Made by a program: the position numbers and the translations under genes
NCBI GenBank assembly: GCA_040365065.1
Contig: BAABNI010000002.1
Location: forward strand, 248,001-312,000
DNA: 64,000 bases
Direction of reading: 5' to 3'
Origin: Pelagadaptatus aseana
GTDB lineage: Bacteria; Pseudomonadota; Gammaproteobacteria; Pseudomonadales; Cellvibrionaceae
Shown here: positions 42,748 through 52,168 of the stretch, piece after piece
How positions within the stretch are numbered: position 1 is the first letter of the stretch
Layout of the letters: every line of letters begins with the position of its first letter
Notes under the pieces: generated by a model
Databases searched by the model: none
Told to the model about the DNA's origin: nothing
What the model saw: the letters and a program-made list of their open reading frames with translations, nothing else

Positions 42748-43512
42748 TCAAGCCGCCTCAACCACCGCACTCATGGCCTGCTGGCGCAAGTGCTGCTCCA
42801 GCCCCTCCGGCAGCTCCAGTGCTTTGGCCAGGTTAGCCAGATAGGCGTATTCGGTTTCGTGATCCAGATCGATCGCCAGGAGCGAAGCCAAATAGACTTC
42901 CGACTTCTGCTCCAACGAGGTAACACCCTCTATCACATCGCTGATGGACAAGGGTTTTAAAAACAGCTGCAGCAATTCGTTCTTGGCATCACTGTCGAGA
43001 TTCATCTTGTCGATGGCATCAGAAATTTTACGCTGCTCATCGCTGTCAATCTGACCATCGGCGCGAGCGGCTGCAATCATTGCCTTGATCAGAACCAGAT
43101 GAAACGCCCCTGACTCTTGTGGCTGCTGAATGTGGGTCTGTGCTTCCTGCCGGAAGCTATCAGCCGGAACAGAAAATTGTGATTGGCCAGTGTGCTGTGG
43201 ATGACCCGCGGCCGGCGCTTGAGCAGGAGGGTTCGCAGGTCGTTGCTGCCAATTGTTGTAAGCTTTGTAGGCAAGCCCCCCGAGCAGTGCAGCGCCACCG
43301 TATTTCGCAGCACTTCCTGCGGTTTTACGTACCGATTTATTGCTCACCAGCAAAGCCATCAAGCCACCGGCAACGGCGCCACCGGCCAAACCACCAGGCA
43401 GATTACTGGTCATACCACGCACGGTATCGCCCATCTGGGACATACCACTGTTAACCGAGTTGGCTCCTGAGTTATTACCTGCCAAATCGCTAAGAATGCT
43501 TGAAAAGTTCAT
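42748..43512 (-). CDS. TerB-like DUF533 protein (YebE family)
   Basis: The 254-residue protein starts MNFSSILSDLAG. It has a Gly/Ala-rich stretch likely to insert into the membrane (about 40-58 and 70-83), a Pro/Gln-rich linker (about 90-130), and a C-terminal TerB-like helical domain with the acidic motif AARADGQIDSDEQ. Relatives such as E. coli YebE are inner-membrane proteins of unknown function induced by envelope stress. The ATG at 43512 is preferred over an upstream frame start at 43587 on homology. Confidence 0.85.
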   Translation of the reverse strand: MNFSSILSDLAGNNSGANSVNSGMSQMGDTVRGMTSNLPGGLAGGAVAGGLMALLVSNKSVRKTAGSAAKYGGAALLGGLAYKAYNNWQQRPANPPAQAPAAGHPQHTGQSQFSVPADSFRQEAQTHIQQPQESGAFHLVLIKAMIAAARADGQIDSDEQRKISDAIDKMNLDSDAKNELLQLFLKPLSISDVIEGVTSLEQKSEVYLASLLAIDLDHETEYAYLANLAKALELPEGLEQHLRQQAMSAVVEAA

Positions 43513-43748
43513 GTAACAAATCTCCGTTGATTGCTGTGCCGTCAGTTTGCAGCCAGGTACTTTTGGTGGAGACCGGGCCTGTATCAAAATCGATCATAAG
43601 CCCTGCAACAAAACATAAAAAATCGATATTTTTAGATCAAAAGCTCGTCTTTTCCGATCTTTAAAGCAAATAAAAAAAGCAACCACAATTCAATGTCTCC
43701 GCCAGCACAGAGATCCTGTGCCACCCCCATCATCAACAGCTCGGGCAG

Positions 43749-44681
43749 CTACTTAACCGGCGACTCAAAACCGCTGGGCTTGAGGGTAATCACTGACGTA
43801 TCGATCAGGCGCAGTATTTCCTCTGCTGTGTTGCCTATCAGTAACCCGGGCACCCCTGTGCGAGCCACCGTTCCCATCACCACGGCACTGACATGATTTG
43901 CACGAGCAAATTGCGGAATCAAATCCACCGGACTGCCTTTGAGTAGGTGCGTATGAATTGCCTGTGCTTGGTAGCGCGACACCAATGCATCCTGTAATGC
44001 CTGGTTTGCCCGCCGCTCGCTGTCCAACAGTTCGGTTATGCGCTCTTCCGAGACCCGCATAAATGCGCTATTGCGCAGAGAGCTTTCGCCATAGAGTGAC
44101 CAGCAAGATAGCACATGTAATTCGCTGTCATCTTCAGACGCCAGCGTGGTGGCCAGATCCATAATCATGGCATTCAATGCTCTGCCCTCTTCGTGGTCTT
44201 CCAGATTGAGGTCAATGGCCGCCAGAATTTTTTGGGCTTTCGAATCCGCAGCGGGCTTTAACAACCAGACCGGCTGAGGGCATTTGCGCATCAGATGAAA
44301 ATCGCTGCTGTCAAAATTATCCGCATGCTCATTGGCCACCTTAATTAGCAAATCGTGTCCGGCCAGAATGACCTGGCGCACGATCTCGATAAAGTCACGC
44401 CCCACCGCAATCTTGACCTCGACATTATTCAGCCCGGCAAGACTTTCAGCCACAGCCGTGAGAGCCGCATGCCGTTGATTAACCAATAGCGCCAACAACT
44501 CATCAGGTTCGATAATCCCCTTGAGTTCCGACATGTTACTCTCAGGCGGGTGCACCACATCCATCAACGTCAGACTGGCACTGTTTTGACGGGCCAGTGC
44601 TGCGGCGCGTATCACTGCGGGATTTGTTTCAGGTTCATCTTCGCCTTTCACCACTACCAAGATGTTGTTAAACCGCTTCAT
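43749..44681 (-). CDS. Tandem universal stress protein (two UspA domains)
   Basis: The 310-residue protein has two UspA folds. Domain 1 (about 1-150) begins MKRFNNILVVVKG. Domain 2 (about 155-310) ends with the nucleotide-binding-type motif GTVARTGVPGLLIGNTAEEIL. Domain 1 lacks the G-2x-G-9x-G loop, so only domain 2 should bind ATP, as in UspE-type proteins. GGAGGT lies just before the ATG at 44681. It follows the Mrp operon by 32 bases in the same direction and is probably its last gene. Confidence 0.88.
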   Translation of the reverse strand: MKRFNNILVVVKGEDEPETNPAVIRAAALARQNSASLTLMDVVHPPESNMSELKGIIEPDELLALLVNQRHAALTAVAESLAGLNNVEVKIAVGRDFIEIVRQVILAGHDLLIKVANEHADNFDSSDFHLMRKCPQPVWLLKPAADSKAQKILAAIDLNLEDHEEGRALNAMIMDLATTLASEDDSELHVLSCWSLYGESSLRNSAFMRVSEERITELLDSERRANQALQDALVSRYQAQAIHTHLLKGSPVDLIPQFARANHVSAVVMGTVARTGVPGLLIGNTAEEILRLIDTSVITLKPSGFESPVK

Positions 44682-44713
44682 TCCATTACCTCCACCGAGT
44701 TGGTTCAATCAAA

Positions 44714-47700
44714 TCAGCCACCCAGGGCAATCAGCACGACAAAGCACAATAAAATGCCAACAAAGGCAATGCCGGGATGAAGTTGCAACGGCGCCATACC
44801 CAGACGCTCGAATCCTGTGACTGCGGGAATTCTGTGACTGTTCAGTTGACTCCAGTAGCCGCCAACCCCAGCACTCAAATGACGCAGCAGTGCCATGGTA
44901 TCGCGCCACAACGGTCTCAAGCCGTTTGCCGGCATCGTGGCTTCAGCCAGAATCTTGCGCAGCATTGAAAACAGCACGACACCAATTAGCACCGGCCAGA
45001 TTGCTCCCCAGATGGCGTGAGGGGTCAGTGTCGAATCAATAAAACCTGTCGCCTGGGGCAACCAGTAGACACCACTGGTTACCAGAACAACCATCACCAC
45101 AGAAACCGACAGACAGGCATTGAGGCTCGCAGGCGACAGGGCAGTTTTTGCCGAGGACGACTGCAACAGGTCGATAAAGCGCAACAGCAACACTGTGGTG
45201 CCAATCGCCGTCAGCGGCAGCAAAGCAACGACCCATGGCAAATCCGTCAACACCGTTTTGAGAGAAGCTTTTGCCAGCGCACCACTACTCAAGGGCAGCC
45301 CCACCATGGCAACCACTGGCAGCAACACCACCAGCCACGCCAGCCAACGCTGCGGAGATTGGCTTGTCAGGGCCGGCGCGATGCCAACACTGAGGAACAA
45401 CGCCGCCTTGGCCAAACCATGATGCGCCGCGTAAATGATGATTGCCGCAGCCAGCAAGGGCCATAGCTGAGGCTGAATCAGCGCCGAGCCGACTGCCACA
45501 GTAATGATCCCCATCTGGCTGATGGTGGAATAAGCCAGCAGTGTTTTGGGGTTGCGCTGTACCACACCGACAGCAACCGCAACGAAGGCTCCGGCAAACC
45601 CCAATACCACCATGACCAATCCCAGCGTCTCAAGACCACTGTCCCCCATTGGCAGGAATCGTAACCAACCGATCAACCCGGCTTTGACCATCAACCCACT
45701 GAGCAGGGCACTGGCGGGCACTGGCGCCACCGGATGGGCCCGGGGCAGCCAGAAGTGGGTACCCAGCAAACCGGCCTTGATGCCAAAACCCAGCATCAAA
45801 AGCCAACTGACCCAGGCAGGTTGGTCAAGCGCCGCCTGTCCGTCGGCCAACACCGCGGGGGACGTAGCCATCGACCCAAGATTTGAGGAACCGTTGCTGT
45901 AGGTGAGACCAACCAGGGCAGAAAACAACAGCACTTCGCCGACCACCACCCACTGAATGTAAGTCTTGCCGGCACGCATAGCCTCATCGCTACCGGAGTG
46001 AACCACCAGACCGTAGGCAGCGAAGCTCATCAGGGTAAAAAAGGTGATAAAACCGAACACATCCTGAGACAAGGTCAGTCCAAAACTGCCCGACATGCAG
46101 AGCAGAAAGCAAAAGCTGTAGCGAGCCAGCTGCTGGTCTCGCTCAAGGTAGTAGCGACCATAAAGACCAGCGATTAACCACAGCACCGACGCCAGCAGCA
46201 ACAGGGTCTGTGAGGTTGGGTCGAGCCGGAGCAGGCTGCCGAAAAACACGGCGGGCAATTGCAGTGATTGCTGGGGTAGCCACAGTGCTGTAATCAAAGC
46301 TGGTAAAGCAGCCCAGGGGGTAAGCCGTATACACCGTGCGCGAGTGGCGGGCATCAACACCCCGAGCGCAACCAGCAGCGGGGTCGCAATCACCATGCCC
46401 AAAGGCACCAGTGAGCCTTGCATACTGGCAGCCACCCCCTCAAAAAGCTGGCCATACTCCAGCGAGGCGATCAACTTGGCCAGACTCAGAGGGCTGGTGA
46501 CAACACTGGCAAAAATCCCCACAGAAACCACCATCAACGACGTGGCAACCGGCGGCAACAAAAGCATCCAGGAAGTTTCTGTAAAGCCCTCAGGCTTATC
46601 CCACTCACGCTCGGCCGGTTTGAACCAGGCGGCATAGAGCATCGGCAGGAAATAAATGGCATTGAGCAGACTGCTGATCGCGAGAACCCCGAGCACCCAG
46701 TACGCCTCCTCTTCCAGGGCCCCGAGCCCGAGGTACCACTTGGAAACAAACCCTGCCAGTGGCGGCAAGCCAATCATACCCAGTGCTGCAATGGTGAAGG
46801 CCGCCATAGTCAATGGCATGCGCCTACCGACACCATTCATGGCGCTGACCTTGTGAACCGACAGGGTTTCGGCCAGATTGCCGGCACAGAAAAACATGGT
46901 GATCTTCATCAAGCCCTGATGCACCAGATGCACCATGCCTCCGATGGTGGCCAATGGCCCGGCGATGGCCGTACCCAAAGCGATGTAAGACACCTGACTG
47001 ACCGTGGAAAACGCCAGTCGCTTTTTAATGTCATCCTGAAATACCGCGCGCACCGAGCCATAAACAATGGTCAAAGCAGCAATTCCCGCTAACCAGACCG
47101 TCAATCCAAGCTCCTGAGCAAACTCGACACCATAGACGTCGTAGACCACCCGGATGATGCCGAAGGCCCCGGCTTTGACTACCGCCACGGCGTGCAGCAA
47201 TGCACTGACCGGAGCGGGAGCCGCCATGGCCACCGGCAACCAGCCATGGGCGGGCACCAGAGCGGCCTTTACCCCCAAACCAGCAATCAGCAGTACAAAG
47301 ATGATTTTCAACTGACCCTGATCCAGATGCGGCATGGAAGGCAGCACCCCGGTCACGGTAAAGTCAAGTGGCCCGGCAATGGCCTTGAGCCACACCACTC
47401 CGGCCAGTAACAAAGCACCACCAATCAGGGTGTAAGTCAGGTAGATACGGCCAGCCTTGATGGAAGCCGCGTTGCCCTTATGAACCACCAGCGGGTAGGT
47501 TGCCAGCGTCAGAAACTCGTAGAAAATCAAAAAGGTAATCAGGTTTCCAGCCAGGGCGATCCCCAAAGTGGCCCCGACGCAAAGACTGAAAAAGCCGAAA
47601 AAGCGATTGCGATTCGCGGTGCCCTCCAGATAACCGATGGCATAGATGGTGGTAAGAAACCACAACATGCCAGTGAGACTGACAAACAACAACGACAGGG

Positions 47701-47935
47701 TATCGGCGTGCAGTACCAGATCCATACCCGGCATCAAGGGTAACCGGGTTTCAAATACGGCACCGTCGTAGACACCGGCAATCAGCAACACGATCAGGGC
47801 CAGACAGATGATGCAGGCGCCCAGATTCAATATTCTGCGCAGACGTATCTGGTCATCTCGCAGGAAAAAAATCATCACCCCCGGCACCAGCGCCGAGAGT
47901 ACAATCAGCAACGGTAACAGCGTATGTAATGTCAT
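44714..47935 (-). CDS. Fused double antiporter subunit (two NuoL/M/MrpD-like modules)
   Basis: This 1073-residue inner-membrane protein contains two complete proton-antiporter-like modules (about 1-490 and 500-1000). Module 1 keeps the essential ion-path residues: Glu140 in helix 5 (FYEFLTLATYP), Lys223 (GVKAALVPAHGWLP) and Lys254. Module 2 keeps Lys720 (GIKAGLLGTHFWLP) and Lys751, but the helix-5 Glu is replaced by Thr634 (FFTLMSFAAYG). Fused double modules are unusual; Mrp complexes normally have separate MrpA and MrpD. It begins with an ATGA overlap on the preceding gene. The second module may be structural or use a changed ion path. Confidence 0.88.
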   Translation of the reverse strand: MTLHTLLPLLIVLSALVPGVMIFFLRDDQIRLRRILNLGACIICLALIVLLIAGVYDGAVFETRLPLMPGMDLVLHADTLSLLFVSLTGMLWFLTTIYAIGYLEGTANRNRFFGFFSLCVGATLGIALAGNLITFLIFYEFLTLATYPLVVHKGNAASIKAGRIYLTYTLIGGALLLAGVVWLKAIAGPLDFTVTGVLPSMPHLDQGQLKIIFVLLIAGLGVKAALVPAHGWLPVAMAAPAPVSALLHAVAVVKAGAFGIIRVVYDVYGVEFAQELGLTVWLAGIAALTIVYGSVRAVFQDDIKKRLAFSTVSQVSYIALGTAIAGPLATIGGMVHLVHQGLMKITMFFCAGNLAETLSVHKVSAMNGVGRRMPLTMAAFTIAALGMIGLPPLAGFVSKWYLGLGALEEEAYWVLGVLAISSLLNAIYFLPMLYAAWFKPAEREWDKPEGFTETSWMLLLPPVATSLMVVSVGIFASVVTSPLSLAKLIASLEYGQLFEGVAASMQGSLVPLGMVIATPLLVALGVLMPATRARCIRLTPWAALPALITALWLPQQSLQLPAVFFGSLLRLDPTSQTLLLLASVLWLIAGLYGRYYLERDQQLARYSFCFLLCMSGSFGLTLSQDVFGFITFFTLMSFAAYGLVVHSGSDEAMRAGKTYIQWVVVGEVLLFSALVGLTYSNGSSNLGSMATSPAVLADGQAALDQPAWVSWLLMLGFGIKAGLLGTHFWLPRAHPVAPVPASALLSGLMVKAGLIGWLRFLPMGDSGLETLGLVMVVLGFAGAFVAVAVGVVQRNPKTLLAYSTISQMGIITVAVGSALIQPQLWPLLAAAIIIYAAHHGLAKAALFLSVGIAPALTSQSPQRWLAWLVVLLPVVAMVGLPLSSGALAKASLKTVLTDLPWVVALLPLTAIGTTVLLLRFIDLLQSSSAKTALSPASLNACLSVSVVMVVLVTSGVYWLPQATGFIDSTLTPHAIWGAIWPVLIGVVLFSMLRKILAEATMPANGLRPLWRDTMALLRHLSAGVGGYWSQLNSHRIPAVTGFERLGMAPLQLHPGIAFVGILLCFVVLIALGG

Positions 47936-49461
47936 TGCCAGCCCCCCGCCACCGTTGCAGAAACAGCCGCTTCAGGGCCCAGCAGCCCCATCAACCAGTC
48001 GGTGTTAAAGCCCAGCAATACTGCGGCAAGCGCCAGCACCAGGCCACTCCAGCTCTGGCTCCGGGACACGGGGCGAGCAGCACCCGTATTCATCTGAACT
48101 GACGGCATCTGACTGAATGCCACCGCCACCACCCGGCCAACATACAGGGCCGCCAATAGCCCGCCCAGCAGCATGATGACTACCCACCACCACTGGCCGC
48201 TCTGGATGGCGGTATTAAGCAGCAACCACTTAGCGATAAAACCGCCACTGGGTGGCAAACCAATCAGGCTGACACCGGCTATGGCAAAAGTGAAAACCGC
48301 CACCGGTTGCAAACGGGCCACACCCTGAACCCGATCAATCTCATCGTGACCGAAGTAGTTCTGAATATTGCCCGCAGCCAAAAACATCGCGGCCTTGGCC
48401 AAGGCATGGGCGACGATAAAAAACACCACGGCGATCATGGCTGAACTGCCTAGAGCGGATGAACTGCCCAGAGCCGATGAACTGCCATAAGCAGCCGCCA
48501 ACGGAAACAACAAAAACAGGTAACCCAGTTGTGCCACCGTGGAATAGGCCACCAGTAATTTCAGACGCGAGGTACGGAACGCCTTCACACAACCCCAGAC
48601 AATCGCCACTGCCCCCAGAACACCCAGAAAGTTCATGGCCACCTCGGTGGTCGCGGGGGACAGAACATCCAGCCAGAACCTGGCCAGCAGATAAAAAGAG
48701 GCTTTGACCACCAGCGCCGACAAAACAGCACTCACTGGCGCCGGTGCGCTGGCATGTGCTGGCGGCAGCCAGAAGTGCAGAGGCAGTAAAGCGGTTTTCA
48801 GCAGCAAGCCCACAGTCACCAGTGACAGGCTGGCCCAGGTCGCCGGATTGATCTGGACGCTAGCAGCCAACTGCGCCAGATCCAAGGTGCCATAGACTCG
48901 ATACAGTAAGGCGATACCCAACAGGTAGCAGAGCGAACCCAGTAAACCTACCAGCGCGTAACGCAGTGCCGCAGTCAGAGCCGTACGGGTTCCGGCAAGG
49001 CCCACCAATGCCGCCGCAGAGAGGCCGATCATCTCCAGAGCAACATAAATATTGAAGGCATCGGCCGCCATAAATGCCGCATTAAGACCTGCTACCAATA
49101 GCCACCACAGCGGCCAGAAACGTCCGGCACTGGCACCATTAGAAAAATACTGGCTGCTGTAGAGACTCAGAAACAACACCAACACCGCGGTGATCAACAA
49201 CAGAATAACCGCCAGACCATCGACCACCAGATCAATCCCCAATGGCGCGCCCCAGCCGCCCAGGGTATAGCGCAGCACACCTTCAGAGCCCAGCGATTGA
49301 ACGGCCCTCAGCATCATCAGCACCACAGCCAACTGCAGCAGCGCAAACAGGCTGCTGAGTCCGGCCAACCATCTAAAACTTCGGAGCAACCCGCAGAGGA
49401 TCGCCGCCAGCAGAGGCAAGGCCATCAGCAGGGGTAACAACCAAAGAGGGTTGCTGATCAT
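47932..49461 (-). CDS. mrpD: Mrp antiporter subunit D-like
   Basis: The 509-residue membrane protein is a single NuoM/MrpD-like module with Glu143 (YVALEMIGLSA), Lys222 (LLKTALLPLHFWLP) and Lys253 in place. A short in-frame repeat, GSSSAL twice at about 322-339, sits in a loop. ATG at 49461 overlaps the mrpC stop (ATGA) and follows AAGGAG; a longer frame to 49521 is not needed. It is a likely proton/cation pathway of the complex. Confidence 0.9.
   Translation of the reverse strand: MISNPLWLLPLLMALPLLAAILCGLLRSFRWLAGLSSLFALLQLAVVLMMLRAVQSLGSEGVLRYTLGGWGAPLGIDLVVDGLAVILLLITAVLVLFLSLYSSQYFSNGASAGRFWPLWWLLVAGLNAAFMAADAFNIYVALEMIGLSAAALVGLAGTRTALTAALRYALVGLLGSLCYLLGIALLYRVYGTLDLAQLAASVQINPATWASLSLVTVGLLLKTALLPLHFWLPPAHASAPAPVSAVLSALVVKASFYLLARFWLDVLSPATTEVAMNFLGVLGAVAIVWGCVKAFRTSRLKLLVAYSTVAQLGYLFLLFPLAAAYGSSSALGSSSALGSSAMIAVVFFIVAHALAKAAMFLAAGNIQNYFGHDEIDRVQGVARLQPVAVFTFAIAGVSLIGLPPSGGFIAKWLLLNTAIQSGQWWWVVIMLLGGLLAALYVGRVVAVAFSQMPSVQMNTGAARPVSRSQSWSGLVLALAAVLLGFNTDWLMGLLGPEAAVSATVAGGWQ
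48443..48496 (-). repeat. In-frame 18-bp tandem repeat inside mrpD
   Basis: Two 18-bp units with near identity (48443-48460, 48461-48478) and a decayed third copy encode Ser-Ser-Ser-Ala-Leu-Gly repeats in a loop, adding residues without breaking the frame. Confidence 0.8.
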
Positions 49462-49751
49462 GATGAAACTCCTTGCCCGCGCTTGTCGGACAAATGGATT
49501 TTCAGCGCCAGCCACAAGCACAAGGCTGTGCCGGCGACAGCCACCACGATGCCAGTCAAAACCATGGCATGGGGTACCGGGTCGGTGATCTCACCGTGAC
49601 GGGCACTGGCCAGAAACACCATAAAAACACCAATGCCGATGATGTTGGTGGCAATCAGCTTGCGAATAATGTGCACCGACGCAATCACACCGAATACACC
49701 AATACCAAACAAGACGATTCCAGACAGGGTGTAAATCAGATCCTGTGTCAT
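49458..49751 (-). CDS. mrpC: Mrp antiporter subunit C (NuoK-like)
   Basis: This 97-residue protein has three membrane helices and NuoK/MnhC features (LFGIGVFGVIASVHIIRKLIATNIIGIGVFMVFLA, then DPVPHAMVLTGIVVAVA). It overlaps both neighbours by ATGA. Confidence 0.92.
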   Translation of the reverse strand: MTQDLIYTLSGIVLFGIGVFGVIASVHIIRKLIATNIIGIGVFMVFLASARHGEITDPVPHAMVLTGIVVAVAGTALCLWLALKIHLSDKRGQGVSS

Positions 49752-50491
49752 GGAGCCCCCTCCTTGTCAGGTGCGGCGGCCATATCATGCAACTGGGTAA
49801 ACAGTGCTAACAGAATCGCCGCGATTGACACTGTCGCCAGAGTTTCGATCAGTAATATCAACCAGCCGGCATGAGCCACCGGGTATTGCAGGGTGGTGCC
49901 CGTGATCAGGCCACTGACCGCGGCAACCAACATAAACATCAGCAGACCGACCATGAGAGACAGTCGCGCGGCACTTGATTGCCAGCAAAAACGATGGCGA
50001 CCAGCCACCGTCAGGGCAACCCCGGCACCGGCGATCACGGCAGCAGCCTGAAAGGCCCCACCGGGGGAATAAGCACCAGTCCATAACAGATAGCCACCCA
50101 CCAGCAAGGCCATGGGCACCAACCAGCACAACAGGCCTGCCAACAGCGGGCTAACCGGTTTGCGTTCATCCACAGACAACCAGGGTGCTGCATCAGCATT
50201 GGGGCCAGGCAGAATCGCCAACGCTACAATCAACAACACCGCAATCTCCAACAGGGTGTCGTAGCTGCGAAAGTTAAGTAATACCGCAGTCACCGGATTT
50301 TCAACACCACTACGATCCAGATGAGTACTGACCCATTCGGCAAGACCGGGTGTGGCCTTGTCAGTGGAAATCACCGCCAACATCAGCGCGAGACTCAACA
50401 ACGAAATCACACCACCCAGGAGCCAGCGGCTTGCCAGCGACAATCCGGAGCGGCTGTGTTTGCCCTCGCTAAATTCAAGTCTCAGGAACAT
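49748..50491 (-). CDS. mrpB: MbhE-like plus MrpB domain protein
   Basis: This 247-residue protein joins an MbhE-like segment (about 1-100, with GVENPVTAVLLNFRSYDTLLEI), normally the end of MrpA, to an MrpB domain (about 115-235, with GAYSPGGAFQAAAVIAGAG). AAGGAGG precedes the ATG at 50491, which overlaps the previous gene by 17 bases. The split means that parts of a standard MrpA are distributed over two short proteins here. Confidence 0.88.
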   Translation of the reverse strand: MFLRLEFSEGKHSRSGLSLASRWLLGGVISLLSLALMLAVISTDKATPGLAEWVSTHLDRSGVENPVTAVLLNFRSYDTLLEIAVLLIVALAILPGPNADAAPWLSVDERKPVSPLLAGLLCWLVPMALLVGGYLLWTGAYSPGGAFQAAAVIAGAGVALTVAGRHRFCWQSSAARLSLMVGLLMFMLVAAVSGLITGTTLQYPVAHAGWLILLIETLATVSIAAILLALFTQLHDMAAAPDKEGAP

Positions 50492-50777
50492 CGTCCACCT
50501 CCTTAAATTCAGCGGGCTGACTGGTTTGCAGCGCGTCCTCATCAGCCAGCCGCCGCCAGGCAATGAGTAACAGGGCGCCAGTCAAACCGGCGCCAATGGC
50601 AGCTTCAGCAATAGCCACATCCCAGGCATTGAGGCGCACCCAGATAATGGTGACCAGCAACCCCATACTGATGTAAAGCAAAATGGCCGTGAAGACTTGA
50701 CGAGCCAACAAACTCAGCCCGGCCAAAGTCAGCGCTCCTGCAGCCAGCAGCATATCGAGCAGCAATTCAGTGTTCAT
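50475..50777 (-). CDS. MbhD/MrpA C-terminal domain (DUF4040) protein
   Basis: The 100-residue, three-helix protein carries the DUF4040 motif AWDVAIAEAAIGAGLTGALLL. In most Mrp complexes this is the C-terminal part of MrpA. Here it is a free-standing protein, as in membrane-bound hydrogenase complexes. It overlaps the MrpG gene by eleven bases. Confidence 0.88.
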   Translation of the reverse strand: MNTELLLDMLLAAGALTLAGLSLLARQVFTAILLYISMGLLVTIIWVRLNAWDVAIAEAAIGAGLTGALLLIAWRRLADEDALQTSQPAEFKEVDDVPET

Positions 50778-51132
50778 GGCGGCCTCCTGTGCTGTGTTTC
50801 ATTTGACAGGGTTCTCTGGCGCTAAGCCTGCTACAGGCCGTGTCCTCGTCAGTCTGATCTGCGCAGCCATGATGGGCGATTAAAAAGCTGGTAACGGCAC
50901 CGGAAATCATCACCAGCACCCAGATTATGATCAGCTGCAAGGCATCAAAACCGGAGGCCACCTGCGGCACCAATGCCAGAGCGATCAGACCCAAACCGAG
51001 ATTATCGGCCTTGGTCAGGGAATTGAGCCGGCTGAAGACATCGGCAAAGCGCAGCAGCCCAATTGATCCAGCGGCAAAGAAGAACAGCCCCATCAGACTG
51101 GTGACTACCGTAAAGACATCGCCAAAGCTCAT
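50767..51132 (-). CDS. mrpG: Mrp antiporter subunit G
   Basis: The 121-residue protein has three helices and the MnhG/PhaG pattern GSIGLLRFADVFSRLNSLTKADNLG. Its C-terminal hydrophilic tail of about 30 residues with Cys and His (HHGC, EPC, HSTGGRHEH) is longer than usual and could be a poorly conserved extension. Confidence 0.9.
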   Translation of the reverse strand: MSFGDVFTVVTSLMGLFFFAAGSIGLLRFADVFSRLNSLTKADNLGLGLIALALVPQVASGFDALQLIIIWVLVMISGAVTSFLIAHHGCADQTDEDTACSRLSAREPCQMKHSTGGRHEH

Positions 51133-51389
51133 GGGTTTCTCCCCGCCAGGGCGACAAATGTGATCACAATCAACGGCGACAGCAACGCCAATACAAGTGC
51201 GGCATTGAGCAACGCCGCCTGTTGCTGCACAACTGCCAGCAGCATCAGTATCGCCACCCCGGCGGTACCAAATAATTGCGATGCCAACATGCGGTCGGTA
51301 CTGGTCGGGCCGGACATCACCCGCACCAATCCGGATAACAGAATCAACATCAACACCAGACTGACACCCATCAGATAACTGGCCATCAT
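51129..51389 (-). CDS. mrpF: Mrp antiporter subunit F
   Basis: The 86-residue product has three helices and MnhF features (VRVMSGPTSTDRMLASQLFGTAGVAILM). The ATG at 51389 overlaps the MrpE stop by ATGA and follows GGAGG; an upstream start at 51437 lies in a non-conserved leader. Confidence 0.9.
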   Translation of the reverse strand: MMASYLMGVSLVLMLILLSGLVRVMSGPTSTDRMLASQLFGTAGVAILMLLAVVQQQAALLNAALVLALLSPLIVITFVALAGRNP

Positions 51390-52027
51390 AAGACCTCCTG
51401 ATGATTGTGCGCTGTACTCCCGGGCTCGATCAGGCACAGGCCGAACAGGGCCGCAATTCTGTTTTCACATTCGCGCAACTCGCTGGAATGGTCACAATCC
51501 ATATCAAGCACATGAATAACAACCTCATCCTCGCGCCAGGCTGCGCTGACGGTGCCCGGCAAGAGGCTGACAATGTTGATAAAAAACAGTCGTGGGCGTC
51601 CCTCCGGCAGAGTCGTAATATAGTGAATAAAACCCGATGCCCCGGCATGCTTTGGCGAGATGGCAAGCAACGCACTCTGACAACCGCCTTTGAGCGACTC
51701 GATCAAAAAGAAGGGAATAAATTTGAACAGCGCCAGCAAATTCAGTGGGTAATCTGTTGCGGCGGAGCTGCACGAATGGCTGGCGAACAGCCGGATGGCG
51801 CACCAGCTGGCCAGCGGCACCACAATAATGCCGATCACCCAGGAGTCAGGCGCACCGCGGGTCAACAACAGCCATACCAGAGCAAACACCAAGGTGGATT
51901 TCAGCCATGGCATCACCGCCACAGTCGCAGCCGCAGCCGCAGCCAATTTGCTCTGCCAGGGATAATTAATTTGCATGGACATCTCCAAACTCTGAGCGCC
52001 TGAAACAGCACGCCATAGCCAATTCAT
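51386..52027 (-). CDS. mrpE: Mrp antiporter subunit E
   Basis: The 213-residue protein is the first gene of the operon and carries the MnhE domain (FIPFFLIESLKGG, then INIVSLLPGTVSAAW and VHVLDM-like VIHVLDMDC). Two N-terminal helices precede a cytoplasmic domain. Start codons at 52027 and at 51976-51982 are all possible. It is preceded by the shared TCGAWG/CGAYTTTT motif. Confidence 0.88.
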   Translation of the reverse strand: MNWLWRAVSGAQSLEMSMQINYPWQSKLAAAAAATVAVMPWLKSTLVFALVWLLLTRGAPDSWVIGIIVVPLASWCAIRLFASHSCSSAATDYPLNLLALFKFIPFFLIESLKGGCQSALLAISPKHAGASGFIHYITTLPEGRPRLFFINIVSLLPGTVSAAWREDEVVIHVLDMDCDHSSELRECENRIAALFGLCLIEPGSTAHNHQEVL

Positions 52028-52083
52028 TGACCTACAGGCATTCGATTGCGCCTGTATTACCTAGAGTAAGGAAATCAAAAAAC

Positions 52084-52118
52084 AATAAAAGTCGAATATT
52101 TCTAGCCAATACATCGAC
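52084..52118 (-). promoter_or_regulatory. Shared two-part motif upstream of mrpE
   Basis: Read toward mrpE, GTCGATG (52118-52112) is followed by TTCGACTTTTATT (52096-52084), with 19 bases between TCGA and CGAC. The same layout occurs before both HPF-like genes and the CBS gene. It lies about 65 bases from the mrpE start. Confidence 0.6.
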
Positions 52119-52168
52119 TTAACCGAGCTATATTAAAGGCAGAAAATTATTCCTTTGCACCGAACCTG

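Noticed and set aside
42120..42836. Overlapping plus-strand frames after tRNA-Leu
   Set aside because: They run through the hairpin array and into the antisense of the DUF533 gene, have no credible start signals, and their products consist of translated repeats.
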